The notes under the pieces were generated by a model. It did not search any database. It was given only the letters and a program-made list of their open reading frames with translations, and had not been told where the DNA came from. Shown here in pieces: positions 16,079 to 25,109 of a DNA stretch of 43,787 bases (position 1 is its first letter; each line of letters opens with the position of its first letter). The stretch is from Proteobacteria bacterium ST_bin16 (GTDB lineage: Bacteria > Pseudomonadota > Gammaproteobacteria > Burkholderiales > Nitrosomonadaceae). The DNA lies in the NCBI GenBank assembly GCA_002083595.1, contig MSXT01000023.1:1-43787 (forward strand). Direction: 5' to 3'. A program made the translations under genes and the position numbers.

Positions 16079-17743
16079 TCAATCCCCGGCATTCACGATC
16101 ACCTTGTTGCGCCCTCTTTGTTTCGCCTGATAAAGCGCTTTATCGGCTGCTTCGCTCAGGCTCACGGCATCGGAAAAATGCGCGAGATCTGCAATCCCGC
16201 AACTGAAGTTGACCGAAAACTCTTCATCATGACTCAGATGCAGCAAGCGCGAGAAAACTGTGCGTATCTCATCGATCACTTTGGCCGCCGACGCTGCATC
16301 GGTATCGTTCATGATCACAGCGAATTCCTCGCCGCCGTAACGTCCGACGATATCCGTTTCGCGCAAACGCTGTTTCAGTAGCCGCGCCAGGCTCTTGAGC
16401 ACACGATCGCCTGCGGCATGTCCGTAGGTATCATTCACTTTCTTGAAGAAGTCGATATCCACCATCGCCAGCGAGAGCGGCGAGCTCAAACGGCTGGACC
16501 GTATCACTTCGCGCGCCAATTCTTCCTTGATCGCGGTGTGATTGAGCAAACCGGTTAAACCGTCATGAATCATCATCGAACGCAAAAAGCGCGCACGCGT
16601 CGCCCGTGTCGTCACGGCCGAAACCAAATGCCCGGCCCCGATCGGTTTGACCAGAAAATCATCGCCGCACAAACTCATGGCTTCCGCTTGTGTATTGAAA
16701 TCATTTTCCGAAGAAAGATATACGATTGGGGTGCTCAGAAAACCATCGATTTGCCGGATGACCCGCGCCAGTTCAACGCCGTTACACCCCGGCATATATA
16801 AATCCATCAGAATCAGATCGGGATTGAAATCGTTCAATGCGCCCAGCAGTTTCAGCGGCTCGCCCACGGTTTTCACCAGCATCCCGGCTTGTTCCAGTAT
16901 CGTGGCATGGTACGCCAATATGGTTTGACTATCGTCCACAATCAATACCCGGAACGGCTCCTGAATTTGCGAGGCGGTAATCAAATCGAGTTGATCGATC
17001 AATTCGGTGGAGTTGATCGGCTTGGTGAAATACGCCACGCCACCGGCACGCACGGCACCGAGCCGGTATGTCATCGCGTCGTGCGTAGAGATAAAGATCA
17101 CCCGGACCGGTTGCTCGAGTTGTTTCTGAATCTGCTCCATGACCAGGATACCGCCCATTTCATCTTCCGGAAACTCAACATCCATCAGGATGATGGCATC
17201 GGGTCTATGCTGCACCGCGGCGCGGAATTTGTCCAGATGGTTGAATACTTCCACTTCGTAACCGTAATAGCGCAGTTGCAGTGCAAGTTCCTGAGCGGCT
17301 TCGGTATCCGCTTCCACGACATATATCAGGCTGGATGTTTGCCCATGCGGCAACAATGCACTTTCGTCATGAACCGGCGAAGCGGCATCCTGTGTTTGCT
17401 TGGATTCCTGCTCGATAGAAATCCGCTTCAAGGCATCGATCTGCTGCAAAATCCGGCTCGATTGCGAATCGTCTAGCGGGGTCGTAACCTGCAACATGCT
17501 TTTCAGGATTTTTTCCAGCGCACGCGCTTCAACACTCAGTTCCGGGTAACCGAACGTTTTGCCATTGCTGACCAAATGGTGCACGGAACGATGCATTTCC
17601 TGCAAAGCTTTGCTATCCCATTCCGATCGCAGCTTTTGCCATAGAGACTCAATCTCACTGATCCGGTGCGGCAACTCCTGCGCAAATGCAGCCAACACCA
17701 AACGCATCCTTTCCTGAAATTCTTTGTGCTCTTTAGTAATCAT
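16079..17743 (-). CDS. Hpt-REC-REC-GGDEF diguanylate cyclase
   Basis: 554-residue soluble signalling protein. Residues 1-100 form an Hpt-like four-helix domain (MHRSVHHLVSNGKTFGY holds the phosphorylatable His). A first receiver at about 138-255 has a phospho-acceptor Asp in IILMDVEFP, a second at about 262-380 has VLIVDDSQ, LILMDLYMPGCNG and the KP motif. The GGDEF domain follows, with the intact catalytic motif GGEEF at 470-474 and an RETD product-inhibition site five residues before. It should make cyclic di-GMP when phosphorylated by an unlinked histidine kinase. It is convergent with the ATP-grasp gene. A PilZ effector gene lies 6 kb away. Confidence 0.92.
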   Translation of the reverse strand: MITKEHKEFQERMRLVLAAFAQELPHRISEIESLWQKLRSEWDSKALQEMHRSVHHLVSNGKTFGYPELSVEARALEKILKSMLQVTTPLDDSQSSRILQQIDALKRISIEQESKQTQDAASPVHDESALLPHGQTSSLIYVVEADTEAAQELALQLRYYGYEVEVFNHLDKFRAAVQHRPDAIILMDVEFPEDEMGGILVMEQIQKQLEQPVRVIFISTHDAMTYRLGAVRAGGVAYFTKPINSTELIDQLDLITASQIQEPFRVLIVDDSQTILAYHATILEQAGMLVKTVGEPLKLLGALNDFNPDLILMDLYMPGCNGVELARVIRQIDGFLSTPIVYLSSENDFNTQAEAMSLCGDDFLVKPIGAGHLVSAVTTRATRARFLRSMMIHDGLTGLLNHTAIKEELAREVIRSSRLSSPLSLAMVDIDFFKKVNDTYGHAAGDRVLKSLARLLKQRLRETDIVGRYGGEEFAVIMNDTDAASAAKVIDEIRTVFSRLLHLSHDEEFSVNFSCGIADLAHFSDAVSLSEAADKALYQAKQRGRNKVIVNAGD

Positions 17744-18167
17744 GATAAGGTATCCAATCCTGCCTACGCTTTGCAGTTTAATGCATAGGATTTATGTCTC
17801 TGTGATAAAACCTGCTGTGCTGCGGCAGTCAGAGTAAAAGCATCCATTGCGGGTTAACGTTTCTTACGATCTGTATATCTTTTGCAGCCAGTGTATTCAA
17901 AAAAAGGAAATTCAATTTCACAATCTAACCCCTAAAAGTCGATCACTAAATTAATTTACTTTTAAATTTCATTAGCATCATATAGAGAACTGAAAGTGAA
18001 ATGTCAAAATCATCGCTATCCGGGCTTGTTTATCATCAGTTAAAGTACTCATTAATGTTTTTACCCGATTCCCTGCGCGCTATGTATTACGCCCTACTCA
18101 GCAGTATTGACTGGATCAGAAGATAGACAAACATTTCCCCGACAACGCCTATCACTCATTTGCAATT
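17744..18167. other. Intergenic region, AT-rich
   Basis: About 420 bases upstream of two divergent genes. It is AT-rich in the middle (17880-18000) and may hold promoters for both. The only frame of note is a 41-codon one at 18001-18126, listed separately. No hairpin terminator or repeat was recognised. Confidence 0.45.
18001..18126 (+). CDS. Possible 41-residue small protein
   Basis: ATG at 18001 preceded by a purine run (GAAAGTGAA) opens a 41-codon frame ending in TAG. The C-terminal part, SLRAMYYALLSSIDWIRR, could form an amphipathic helix with basic end. It lies directly upstream of the alpha/beta hydrolase gene. There is no homology evidence; the frame may be chance in non-coding DNA. 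Confidence 0.25.
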   Translation: MSKSSLSGLVYHQLKYSLMFLPDSLRAMYYALLSSIDWIRR

Positions 18168-19049
18168 ATGCAACACACAACACGCTTCCGGATCCTGCTC
18201 ATCACCATCGCAACCACCGCCATCACACTCCTGCTGTTTTCCCTTGGCCCGCTTCTGACTGCTCCCGCGCCCACAGCGGTGAGTACGCTGTCAGCGGACT
18301 TTCCAGTGGAATCCGTGGAAATTCCCTCACAACAAGGAGTCAATGTGCATGGCTGGCTGGCTCGCGGAAAACCCGGTGGCGGTGTGCTGCTGCTGGTGCA
18401 TTCGATGCGTAGCAACCGGATGGAAATGCTGAGCCGGGCGCGATTTCTGAAGGATCAAGGATACAGTGTGCTGTTTATCGATCTGCAAGCGCATGGGGAA
18501 ACTGCCGGAGATCACATCACATTCGGTTTGCGCGAAGCGGAAAATGTCGAAGCGTCCGTCGCCTTTCTGCGCAAGACCTTTCCGTCCGAGCGGATTGGCG
18601 CGATCGGCGCTTCACTGGGAGCGGCAGCGATTGTGCTCGCACAGCAGAATCTGAAACTGGACGCCGTCATTCTGGAGTCGCTTCACCCCACCATTGAGGA
18701 AGCGATTGATAACCGGTTAAAGCTGCATTTTGGCGATCATGGCTCGATCCTGTTGCCGCTCATGCTGTGGCAGCTATCGTTCTATTTGGATGTTTCCCTG
18801 GATGTACTGAGTCCGATCACGCGGATCAATAACCTCAGCGCGCCCATATTGTTCATTTCCGGAACGCATGATGTGCACACAACGCAAACGGAAACCGAAC
18901 GCCTGTTCGATGCAGCAAGATTTCCCAAGGAATTATGGATTGTTCCCGGCGCACGGCACTTCAATATGCACAGCTATGCTGGCAGAGAATACGAACAGCG
19001 CGTCGGTGATTTTTTGTCCTATTATCTGCGCCCGCATGATGACGGATAG
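18168..19049 (+). CDS. Alpha/beta hydrolase with N-terminal membrane anchor
   Basis: 293 residues. A hydrophobic N-terminal segment (ILLITIATTAITLLLFSLGPLL) is probably an uncleaved anchor. The hydrolase domain has HGWLARG, LLLVHSMRSNRMEML (oxyanion region), the nucleophile elbow IGASLGAAAIV, an acid in FISGTHDVHT and the catalytic His in VPGARHFNMHSY. This is the BAAT/YfhR-like peptidase-esterase group. The substrate cannot be inferred. No clear Shine-Dalgarno precedes the ATG, so expression may be weak or the start may be off by a few codons. The universal stress gene follows 105 bases later. Confidence 0.85.
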   Translation: MQHTTRFRILLITIATTAITLLLFSLGPLLTAPAPTAVSTLSADFPVESVEIPSQQGVNVHGWLARGKPGGGVLLLVHSMRSNRMEMLSRARFLKDQGYSVLFIDLQAHGETAGDHITFGLREAENVEASVAFLRKTFPSERIGAIGASLGAAAIVLAQQNLKLDAVILESLHPTIEEAIDNRLKLHFGDHGSILLPLMLWQLSFYLDVSLDVLSPITRINNLSAPILFISGTHDVHTTQTETERLFDAARFPKELWIVPGARHFNMHSYAGREYEQRVGDFLSYYLRPHDDG

Positions 19050-19153
19050 CGCGGCATCATTGCGGCTCTCACGAGTTCAGCTATGATAAAGTGCCTGCCT
19101 GTTTTAGAATACGTATTGTCGCTTTTGCGTCCACTCAACAAAAAGAACTCAAC

Positions 19154-19588
19154 ATGAATCAATATCAGAATATTTTGCTCGCTGTCGATTTCTCCGATCA
19201 TGGCCAGGCTGTCGCACAAAAAGCGCAATCGCTGGCAGAGCAGTTTAATGCGCAGCTTCACATCATTCATGTGCTGGATAATATTCCCATGCCTGACACA
19301 CCCTATGGCACGGTGATTTCACTTGATGAAGATTCATCGGATGATTTGCTGGAAGCAGAAAAAAATAAATTAATCCGGATGAGCGATCAACTCGGTATTG
19401 CAGTGCAACGGCGCTGGCTGATCTGGGGTGAACCGCAACAGGAAATTATCCGGCTGGCCGCGCAAGAACGGATCGATTTGATTGTCGCCGGCTCTCACGG
19501 ACGGCACGGATTGGCGGTGCTGATGGGTTCGACAGCGTCAGGAATTCTCTATCACGCACAATGCGATGTGCTGGCCGTTCACCTGTAA
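19154..19588 (+). CDS. Universal stress protein, ATP-binding type
   Basis: 144-residue UspA-fold protein. It starts with the usual MNQYQNILLAVDFSDHG strand and has the ATP-binding signature GSHGRHGLAVLMGSTAS near the end (G-x2-G-x9-G-S/T), then VLAVHL. The start at 19154 has AAAAGAAC upstream and fits the family N-terminus; the open frame from 19091 adds an unlikely extension. Cytoplasmic, generally tied to stress survival. The gene stands between the hydrolase and bamD. Confidence 0.9.
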   Translation: MNQYQNILLAVDFSDHGQAVAQKAQSLAEQFNAQLHIIHVLDNIPMPDTPYGTVISLDEDSSDDLLEAEKNKLIRMSDQLGIAVQRRWLIWGEPQQEIIRLAAQERIDLIVAGSHGRHGLAVLMGSTASGILYHAQCDVLAVHL

Positions 19589-19625
19589 GTGCGTCAGGAA
19601 ATAACCCAGGTGTGATCGGGCAGCA

Positions 19626-20432
19626 TCAGTTTCTCCAGAATTGCCACCACTTTCTTCCGCCCACTTCGGGCAACTCGGTCAAAAAGTAACTTTGAGGAAA
19701 ATTGATTCGCATCACGCGTTCCGCATCCTCGCGTAAATCGTGCATTTCCAGCGCTTCATAGGCTTTGATCATAATATACAAGGCTTCTTCGGTAGCCGGT
19801 GTGCGGGGATATTCCTTCACCACGTTTTGCGCCCGGTTAGCTGCGGCGACATAGGCTTTGCGCTTCATATAGTAACGCGCGACGTGAATATCGCTCATGG
19901 CGATGGAATTCAGCAAATACGCCATTCGCTGCCTGGAATCGGCCGCATATTTGCTCTCCGGGTAACGCGTCACCAGTTCCTTGAAATTCTCAAACGACTC
20001 GTACGAAGCTTTTGAGTCGCGCTCGCTCATGTCCTGCTTCAACGGGCCTCTCAGCAAGAACCCCATCATGCCCCAATTATCGTTAAAGTTTGATAACGCC
20101 TTAATATAATAGGCATAATCCACATTCTGATGATTCGGATGCAATTTGATAAACCGGTCCGTTGCCGCAATCGCGGAAGCATGCTCTTCGTTTTTATAAT
20201 GCGCATAAGCAATTTCAAGCTGCGCCTGCTGCGCAATCCGGCCGTAGGGATAACGTGCTTCCAATGATTCATACAGCTTGATAGCCGCAGTATAATTGCC
20301 CTCATTAAGTTTTTCTTTCGCCTCCGAATAAAACCTATTGGCCGACCAGTCCTGCTGATCTTCCGTGCGATCCTGCAATAATTTGCACGCGGATAACGTT
20401 AACAACAGAATAAAAGCTAAACTACGTAACAT
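19626..20432 (-). CDS. bamD: Outer membrane assembly lipoprotein BamD
   Basis: Essential periplasmic TPR lipoprotein of the BAM complex, which inserts beta-barrel proteins. About 268 residues. Lipobox LLTLSACKLLQD follows a short signal. TPR-like repeats run through the protein: SEAKEKLNEGNYTAAIKLYESLEARYPYGRIAQQAQ, then AYAHYKNEEHASAIAATDRFIKLHP, and the conserved PESKYAADSRQRMAYLLNSIA. I choose the start at 20432, so the signal begins MLRSLAF. That start overlaps the start codon of divergent rluD in a shared CATG, an uncommon arrangement. Confidence 0.93.
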   Translation of the reverse strand: MLRSLAFILLLTLSACKLLQDRTEDQQDWSANRFYSEAKEKLNEGNYTAAIKLYESLEARYPYGRIAQQAQLEIAYAHYKNEEHASAIAATDRFIKLHPNHQNVDYAYYIKALSNFNDNWGMMGFLLRGPLKQDMSERDSKASYESFENFKELVTRYPESKYAADSRQRMAYLLNSIAMSDIHVARYYMKRKAYVAAANRAQNVVKEYPRTPATEEALYIMIKAYEALEMHDLREDAERVMRINFPQSYFLTELPEVGGRKWWQFWRN

Positions 20433-21444
20433 GACGAATTCCATAAAAAACAAAGATGCAGCCGGGGATTATAGCGTAAAGCCGCCAGCGCAAGCACGCA
20501 ATGAACTTACCACGCCTATCATTGAATTAACGATTCCGGCGGATTACGCCGGCTTACGACTTGATCAAGCGTTGGCGAAATTATTGCCCGATTGGTCGCG
20601 CAGCCGTTTACAGACTTGGATTGGCGAGGACAGGGTTACGCTGAACGGTGTGAAAGCCAGCGTAAAACAGAAAGTGTGGGGGAATGAACATATCCGGATC
20701 TCACCTCAGGACAACGCTGCGGAATCGGTGTACACGGCGGAAGCGATCAGCTTGACCATTGTGTACGAAGATGAAACGCTTATCGTCGTCAACAAGCCCG
20801 CCGGTCTCGTTACCCATCCGGGCAATGGCAACTGGCAGGGCACTTTGCTGAATGCGTTACTGTACCACGCGCCGCAATTGGAAAACGTGCCGCGGGCCGG
20901 TATCGTTCATCGCTTGGATAAAGACACCAGCGGACTATTGGTCGTGGCCAAAACGCTCGAAGCGCAAACAAACTTGGTGCGCCAATTGCAGCAACGCACG
21001 GTGAAACGCGATTATCTGGCGCTGGTTTTAGGTGAAATTACACAATCGGGCAGTGTCGATGCGCCGGTCGGACGCCACCCCGTTCACCGCACGAAAATGG
21101 CGGTAACCCACACAGGCAAACCGGCAGTTACGCATTATCAGGTGCTCGAGAATTTTTCCGGCTGCACTTTGCTGCAATGCAGCCTTGAAACGGGCCGCAC
21201 ACATCAAATACGGGTGCATATGCATTCCATCGGGCACCCGCTGGCGGGCGATCCGGTTTACGGCGGCCATCCCAAGCATACCCAACAAACCATCGGACAA
21301 CTATTAGCTGATTTTCCCCGGCAGGCGCTGCATGCTCAGAAACTGGCGCTCACTCACCCGCAAACACAACAAATGCTGGCATGGGAAGCCGATGTGCCAG
21401 CCGACATGGATAATCTGCTGGATATTGTGCGGCAATACAGCTAA
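20431..21444 (+). CDS. rluD: 23S rRNA pseudouridine synthase (RluD-type)
   Basis: Forms pseudouridines in helix 69 of 23S rRNA if it is the RluD member. About 337 residues: S4 RNA-binding domain at about 38-95 (DYAGLRLDQALAKLLPDWSRSRLQ), then the catalytic domain with IVYEDETLIVVNKPAGLVTHPG, the active-site Asp in GIVHRLDKDTSGLLVVAKT, and the C-terminal LETGRTHQIRVHM and LAGDPVYGG. The start at 20431 overlaps the divergent bamD start; about 20 residues come before the conserved part, so a slightly different start is possible. A strong terminator follows. Confidence 0.92.
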   Translation: MTNSIKNKDAAGDYSVKPPAQARNELTTPIIELTIPADYAGLRLDQALAKLLPDWSRSRLQTWIGEDRVTLNGVKASVKQKVWGNEHIRISPQDNAAESVYTAEAISLTIVYEDETLIVVNKPAGLVTHPGNGNWQGTLLNALLYHAPQLENVPRAGIVHRLDKDTSGLLVVAKTLEAQTNLVRQLQQRTVKRDYLALVLGEITQSGSVDAPVGRHPVHRTKMAVTHTGKPAVTHYQVLENFSGCTLLQCSLETGRTHQIRVHMHSIGHPLAGDPVYGGHPKHTQQTIGQLLADFPRQALHAQKLALTHPQTQQMLAWEADVPADMDNLLDIVRQYS

Positions 21445-21456
21445 TCATCGCAGAAT

Positions 21457-21486
21457 AAAAAAATGCGCCCAAAGGGCGCATTTTTT
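21457..21486. terminator. Bidirectional terminator between rluD and porin
   Basis: Perfect hairpin ATGCGCCC-aaa-GGGCGCAT with A-run before and T-run after, so it can stop transcription from both sides. It sits between the convergent rluD and porin genes. Confidence 0.9.
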
Positions 21487-21530
21487 GCTTCATATTTCAT
21501 AACTCTCGTCACATGTATCAAACTATATAC

Positions 21531-22928
21531 TTAGAAAGGCAAAATCGCATCCAGTGAAAATACGACCTGATCCTTGTTGCCGCCAAAAGGCCGGTAAGCC
21601 GAAGCTTGCAGCGATTCGTGCAATGCATCCACCCGGTCATAACGGATATTCGGACGGATGTTCAATTGTTTCAGTCCTTGCCAGCCGATTTTTAACGTTT
21701 TAGCAGCTTTCCAGTTCGCACCAAGGGTCACTGCGTAATAATCGGCGGGAGTACTGGTACCCAGCAAGCCGATGTTACTCGCAAAGCTTCTTCCCGTGTA
21801 ATCGGTTGCCGCGGTCACCCTGCCCGGTGCAAACACACGGAAGCCGTCACGGTCACGAAACCATTCAGCCCTCACACCGACCGATACATCCGGCGTCACA
21901 TCATAGTAAAAGTGCGAATTAACACCGTACCATTCCGCATCTTTGACAACGCCGGAATATATGTTATTAAATAACATAACGTTATCCGCAAAACCGTGAT
22001 CATGTTGCAGAATCAGATGCGTTTTGTCTGTGAATTTATGTTTCAGGACGATGCTGTACATTCCCCAAAAACTGCTGTTGCGGGTTGAAGTGGTACTGCC
22101 GGTACCGCTGACATTGAGAGAAGTTTTGTGATCATCACTGCTCCATGTGACACCACCGATCCCGCCCCAATTTTCCATTTGTTTGTCAAAATTACCATCC
22201 CAGCCGCCTGTTCCGCTACCGCCGATAGTACCAAACATCGCCACGACGTTTTTATTCACGTTGTAGTTACCCAATACACCGGTATGCGTGAAAGGCTCGC
22301 CGTACTGCATCGTATAGGCATGGGTATAGAAGAAGTTATTGGGCGCTGGAACCGTTTCATACCCGATTGGTGTATAGAAATGGCCCACTTTAATATTCAA
22401 GCCATTACCAACTGGCGCATAGACCTCGGCAAAAGCTTGCGGAATTGCAATGCCATACGTGCGGCTGGAATTACAGCATATCTCCAGATCCCAATTACCT
22501 CTATCCGCCAATGGCCTGCCGTTATTCACATCAAAAGCAGGATTACCATAAGCTTGGGTGAAAATAGCATCGGTACCGAACATGAAATCAGCCCGGAAAC
22601 CAAAATCCCAACCCTTGCCTTCTGTTTTTACCCCGCGTTGTATGAAGAAATTTAATTGATTCAATTGAAACCTATTCGCTTGATCCGCGAAAGTTACCGG
22701 TCCCATGAAACCATGTGTCTGGCTTGGGTTAAATGTTGCACCACCTTGCACCCAGCCACCAAATTCAATGCCGCTATTTTTAATTGCTTTGGCAAAAGGA
22801 TTATTATTTAAACTGTTGGTACTCATCACGCTGTTTGCATGAACACCAGATGAACTCATACCAAGCAGCAACAACCCTCCTGCCACAGCATGCGTCATCT
22901 GTTTTTTGTCGATCGCTTTATACGCCAT
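21531..22928 (-). CDS. Outer-membrane beta-barrel porin
   Basis: 465 residues. A signal sequence (AVAGGLLLLGMSSSGVHA) is followed by a barrel of alternating strands rich in Gly, Asn and aromatic residues, and the protein ends in Phe (DAILPF), the BAM recognition signature. Segments such as GFRADFMFGTDAIFTQAYGN and the repeated tyrosine/tryptophan girdle pairs match the OmpL/BBP2-like porin group common in autotrophic betaproteobacteria. A strong Shine-Dalgarno (AGAGGGGGAAGA) precedes the ATG, suggesting high expression. Substrate is unknown; small anions or organics are guesses. Confidence 0.85.
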   Translation of the reverse strand: MAYKAIDKKQMTHAVAGGLLLLGMSSSGVHANSVMSTNSLNNNPFAKAIKNSGIEFGGWVQGGATFNPSQTHGFMGPVTFADQANRFQLNQLNFFIQRGVKTEGKGWDFGFRADFMFGTDAIFTQAYGNPAFDVNNGRPLADRGNWDLEICCNSSRTYGIAIPQAFAEVYAPVGNGLNIKVGHFYTPIGYETVPAPNNFFYTHAYTMQYGEPFTHTGVLGNYNVNKNVVAMFGTIGGSGTGGWDGNFDKQMENWGGIGGVTWSSDDHKTSLNVSGTGSTTSTRNSSFWGMYSIVLKHKFTDKTHLILQHDHGFADNVMLFNNIYSGVVKDAEWYGVNSHFYYDVTPDVSVGVRAEWFRDRDGFRVFAPGRVTAATDYTGRSFASNIGLLGTSTPADYYAVTLGANWKAAKTLKIGWQGLKQLNIRPNIRYDRVDALHESLQASAYRPFGGNKDQVVFSLDAILPF

Positions 22929-23365
22929 TCTTCCCCCTCTTTAAAAATACTATAAAAAAACAAACAAATAACACAACCACAAAAACCATAACCAGCACAT
23001 GGATTGAACTCTAACACCGAATTGCTTGAAGGGTCAACGCAAACCTTCGGGATATTTGACTGATTAGAAAAAAATATAACACGGAAAATTGTGTTGTGCG
23101 CTTTCGTTACTGATACTTGATTCATCACCACGGTATTAGCGGGAACACACATTTAATATTTAATTTTTCCTACAATCCGTAGGCAAAATCCTTGTGTTTA
23201 TTCTATATCTTAACCCTGTAATACACCCACTGCTGTTAAAGTTTTAAAACAACCGCTCCGTTAAAAGCAAATCTGATACCGACAGTTAAATGCAGGTTCG
23301 CGCCACATGACCCGATTGACTAGTCCGTTGAGCAATTTTTCACGATTAACCTTAAGTAAACGATT
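22929..23365. other. Divergent intergenic region, no gene seen
   Basis: About 440 AT-rich bases between the porin (minus) and the PilZ gene (plus). It must hold both promoters. No frame, repeat or hairpin stood out beyond short A/T runs. Confidence 0.45.
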
Positions 23366-24238
23366 ATGGATTTGATACCCATACAAACTACAGACTTGAT
23401 GGTTGGCCAACCGCTGCCGTGGGATTTATTCGATCAGGGTCGTCAACCCATACAAAAGCGCGGCTACATTTTCAAGACGGAAGATGAGTTAAAACAACTG
23501 GAAAAATTACCGGTCTTCCGCATGGAAAAGCAAGATCCGGAACAAGCGGAGCCAGTTACTCATTCACCGGAAAAAACCAGCTTTGAAGATATGCATCTGA
23601 AAGTAGGTCATAAAATGCACCTTACTTTAGCCTCATATTCAAAAAATGCCGGCGAAAACAACTCATGCGCGGTTTCCATGATCGGCTATGTGCCAGACAG
23701 CACTTTGATTGTTTCCATGCCTGCATCCGATCAATTAATCGGCGAACCTTTTATTGAAGGCGAGCAAATTCATGTTCGCTTAATTACCGGGCAATATGCG
23801 TATAAATTTACCGTTTTTGTCGACAAGATTATTCGAGTGCCTTTTAAATACTTACACTTGTCTTTCCCCAAAGACATACAGGGTCAAAGTATCCGGAAGT
23901 CCCGCAGAATCAAATGCAATTTCCCCGCCACGGTTGCTGAGAAATCAATTCCGATCAGCATCACGGATCTCAGTATCTGCGGTGCCGGAATCACTTCAAG
24001 CCTGCCATTGGGAACATTAGGTTCGGAAGTCACGCTATCTTTTGCTATCGCTTTACATGACAGAGAGATACCTTTATCCATTAAAGCGACTATCAGATCC
24101 GCCAAGCAAAGCGCGAAGAAAAATCAGAAAATAATCTGCACGGGCGTTGAATATACCGGCATCAAACCGGATCAAGTATTCGCGCTACGTCATTTGATCT
24201 ATCAGGAAATAGTTGAACACCCTGAAAATGTAATTTAA
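23366..24238 (+). CDS. PilZ-domain cyclic di-GMP receptor (YcgR-like)
   Basis: 290 residues. The N-terminal third has the segment TDLMVGQPLPWDLFDQGRQP found in several proteobacterial PilZ proteins; the middle (residues 75-175) is a YcgR-N-like beta domain. The PilZ domain begins near 175 with RKSRRIKCNFPATV (the RxxxR ligand motif) and has DLSICGAGI (the D/NxSxxG motif), so binding of cyclic di-GMP is expected. Likely cytosolic, tuning motility or adhesion. The only cyclase gene nearby is 6 kb away. A terminator follows directly. Confidence 0.9.
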   Translation: MDLIPIQTTDLMVGQPLPWDLFDQGRQPIQKRGYIFKTEDELKQLEKLPVFRMEKQDPEQAEPVTHSPEKTSFEDMHLKVGHKMHLTLASYSKNAGENNSCAVSMIGYVPDSTLIVSMPASDQLIGEPFIEGEQIHVRLITGQYAYKFTVFVDKIIRVPFKYLHLSFPKDIQGQSIRKSRRIKCNFPATVAEKSIPISITDLSICGAGITSSLPLGTLGSEVTLSFAIALHDREIPLSIKATIRSAKQSAKKNQKIICTGVEYTGIKPDQVFALRHLIYQEIVEHPENVI

Positions 24239-24272
24239 ACGATGGCGGGAAGGAATTCCCGCCATCGTTTTC
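24237..24272 (+). terminator. Rho-independent terminator after PilZ gene
   Basis: Long hairpin: AAACGATGGCGGGAA / TTCCCGCCATCGTTT with a four-base loop, starting at the PilZ stop. The symmetrical A and T flanks also allow stopping from the opposite strand, where the CAAX-like gene ends at 24276. Confidence 0.85.
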
Positions 24273-24275
24273 CAT

Positions 24276-24941
24276 CTACCAGAACCCCCAATTACCTGTC
24301 AGTACGATCCATATACCCAATACCGCATTGGTAACCGCATGTGCAAGGATCGGCAGCCACAGCGTTCTACTGCGCGTGTACAGCAGACCGTAAACAATAC
24401 CGGCAAATAACCCCGCCAGCCATAAGCTGTGCGCGAGCGCAAATAAGGCGGCTGCGATGGCGAAGGCTTTAATTCCCACCTGCGCCGGATTGACGGTCAG
24501 AAAATTGGGATGCTCAATCCAGCGCATCAGAAATGACCGCCAGAAAAGCTCCTCCATCACCGGGACCACCAGCGCCGCACCGATGATTCGCATTGTCACA
24601 AGAAACCAGTCAATTTCACCGTTATCACGCGGATCAAACCCCACCGCATCACCCATCACCATCCAATCGGCCGTCAGATTAATCCACGCGATAAAGACCA
24701 CGATACCGGCGACCAGCGCAGCCCCCCAAATCCGCAAGCCTGCACCGCTGGGCCAGCGCAATTCACTGTAAGCGCTTCGCATCACCCACAACAAACCGGC
24801 CACGACTGCGATTTTCACCACATAGAGCAGACGCAATTCATCAGCTTGCCAGCCAAACTTCAACAACACGTCTTCCAATATCATGAAAAAAACATAGGCG
24901 GCAAAAGGCGCAATCCGGTACAGATTCGTGCGATCAATCAT
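24276..24941 (-). CDS. CAAX-type (CPBP) membrane protease-related protein, PEP-CTERM-associated type
   Basis: 221-residue integral membrane protein, six or more helices. The ABI/CPBP motifs are present: EELFWRSFLMRW (EExxxR), LAHSLWLAGLFAG and LAHAVTNAVLG, which supply metal-binding Glu and His residues. The whole, including the N-terminal APFAAYVFFMILEDVL, resembles the CAAX-protease-related proteins that accompany PEP-CTERM/exosortase systems. A PEP-CTERM protein is encoded at 30.8-31.5 kb, though the exosortase itself is not in the window. The role in protein sorting is inference. Confidence 0.85.
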   Translation of the reverse strand: MIDRTNLYRIAPFAAYVFFMILEDVLLKFGWQADELRLLYVVKIAVVAGLLWVMRSAYSELRWPSGAGLRIWGAALVAGIVVFIAWINLTADWMVMGDAVGFDPRDNGEIDWFLVTMRIIGAALVVPVMEELFWRSFLMRWIEHPNFLTVNPAQVGIKAFAIAAALFALAHSLWLAGLFAGIVYGLLYTRSRTLWLPILAHAVTNAVLGIWIVLTGNWGFW

Positions 24942-25109
24942 TGATCAATTCCTTATTAAATTTTTGTGAGGGGCGACGAACAACAACGAGTATTCAATCC
25001 ATGGATTTCATCCCAGCCAGTGTATAAGAACGGGTAAAAATCAAAATAGCAATAAAAACCAGTTACCTGCCCTTTATCGAATATTAACGTCAACCGCATT
25101 GCGATGAGA

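Noticed and set aside
16889..17476. 195-codon plus-strand frame
   Set aside because: Antisense to the Hpt and receiver domains of the GGDEF protein; no domain of its own.
22128..22655. 175-codon plus-strand frame
   Set aside because: Antisense to the porin; no export signal or recognisable fold.
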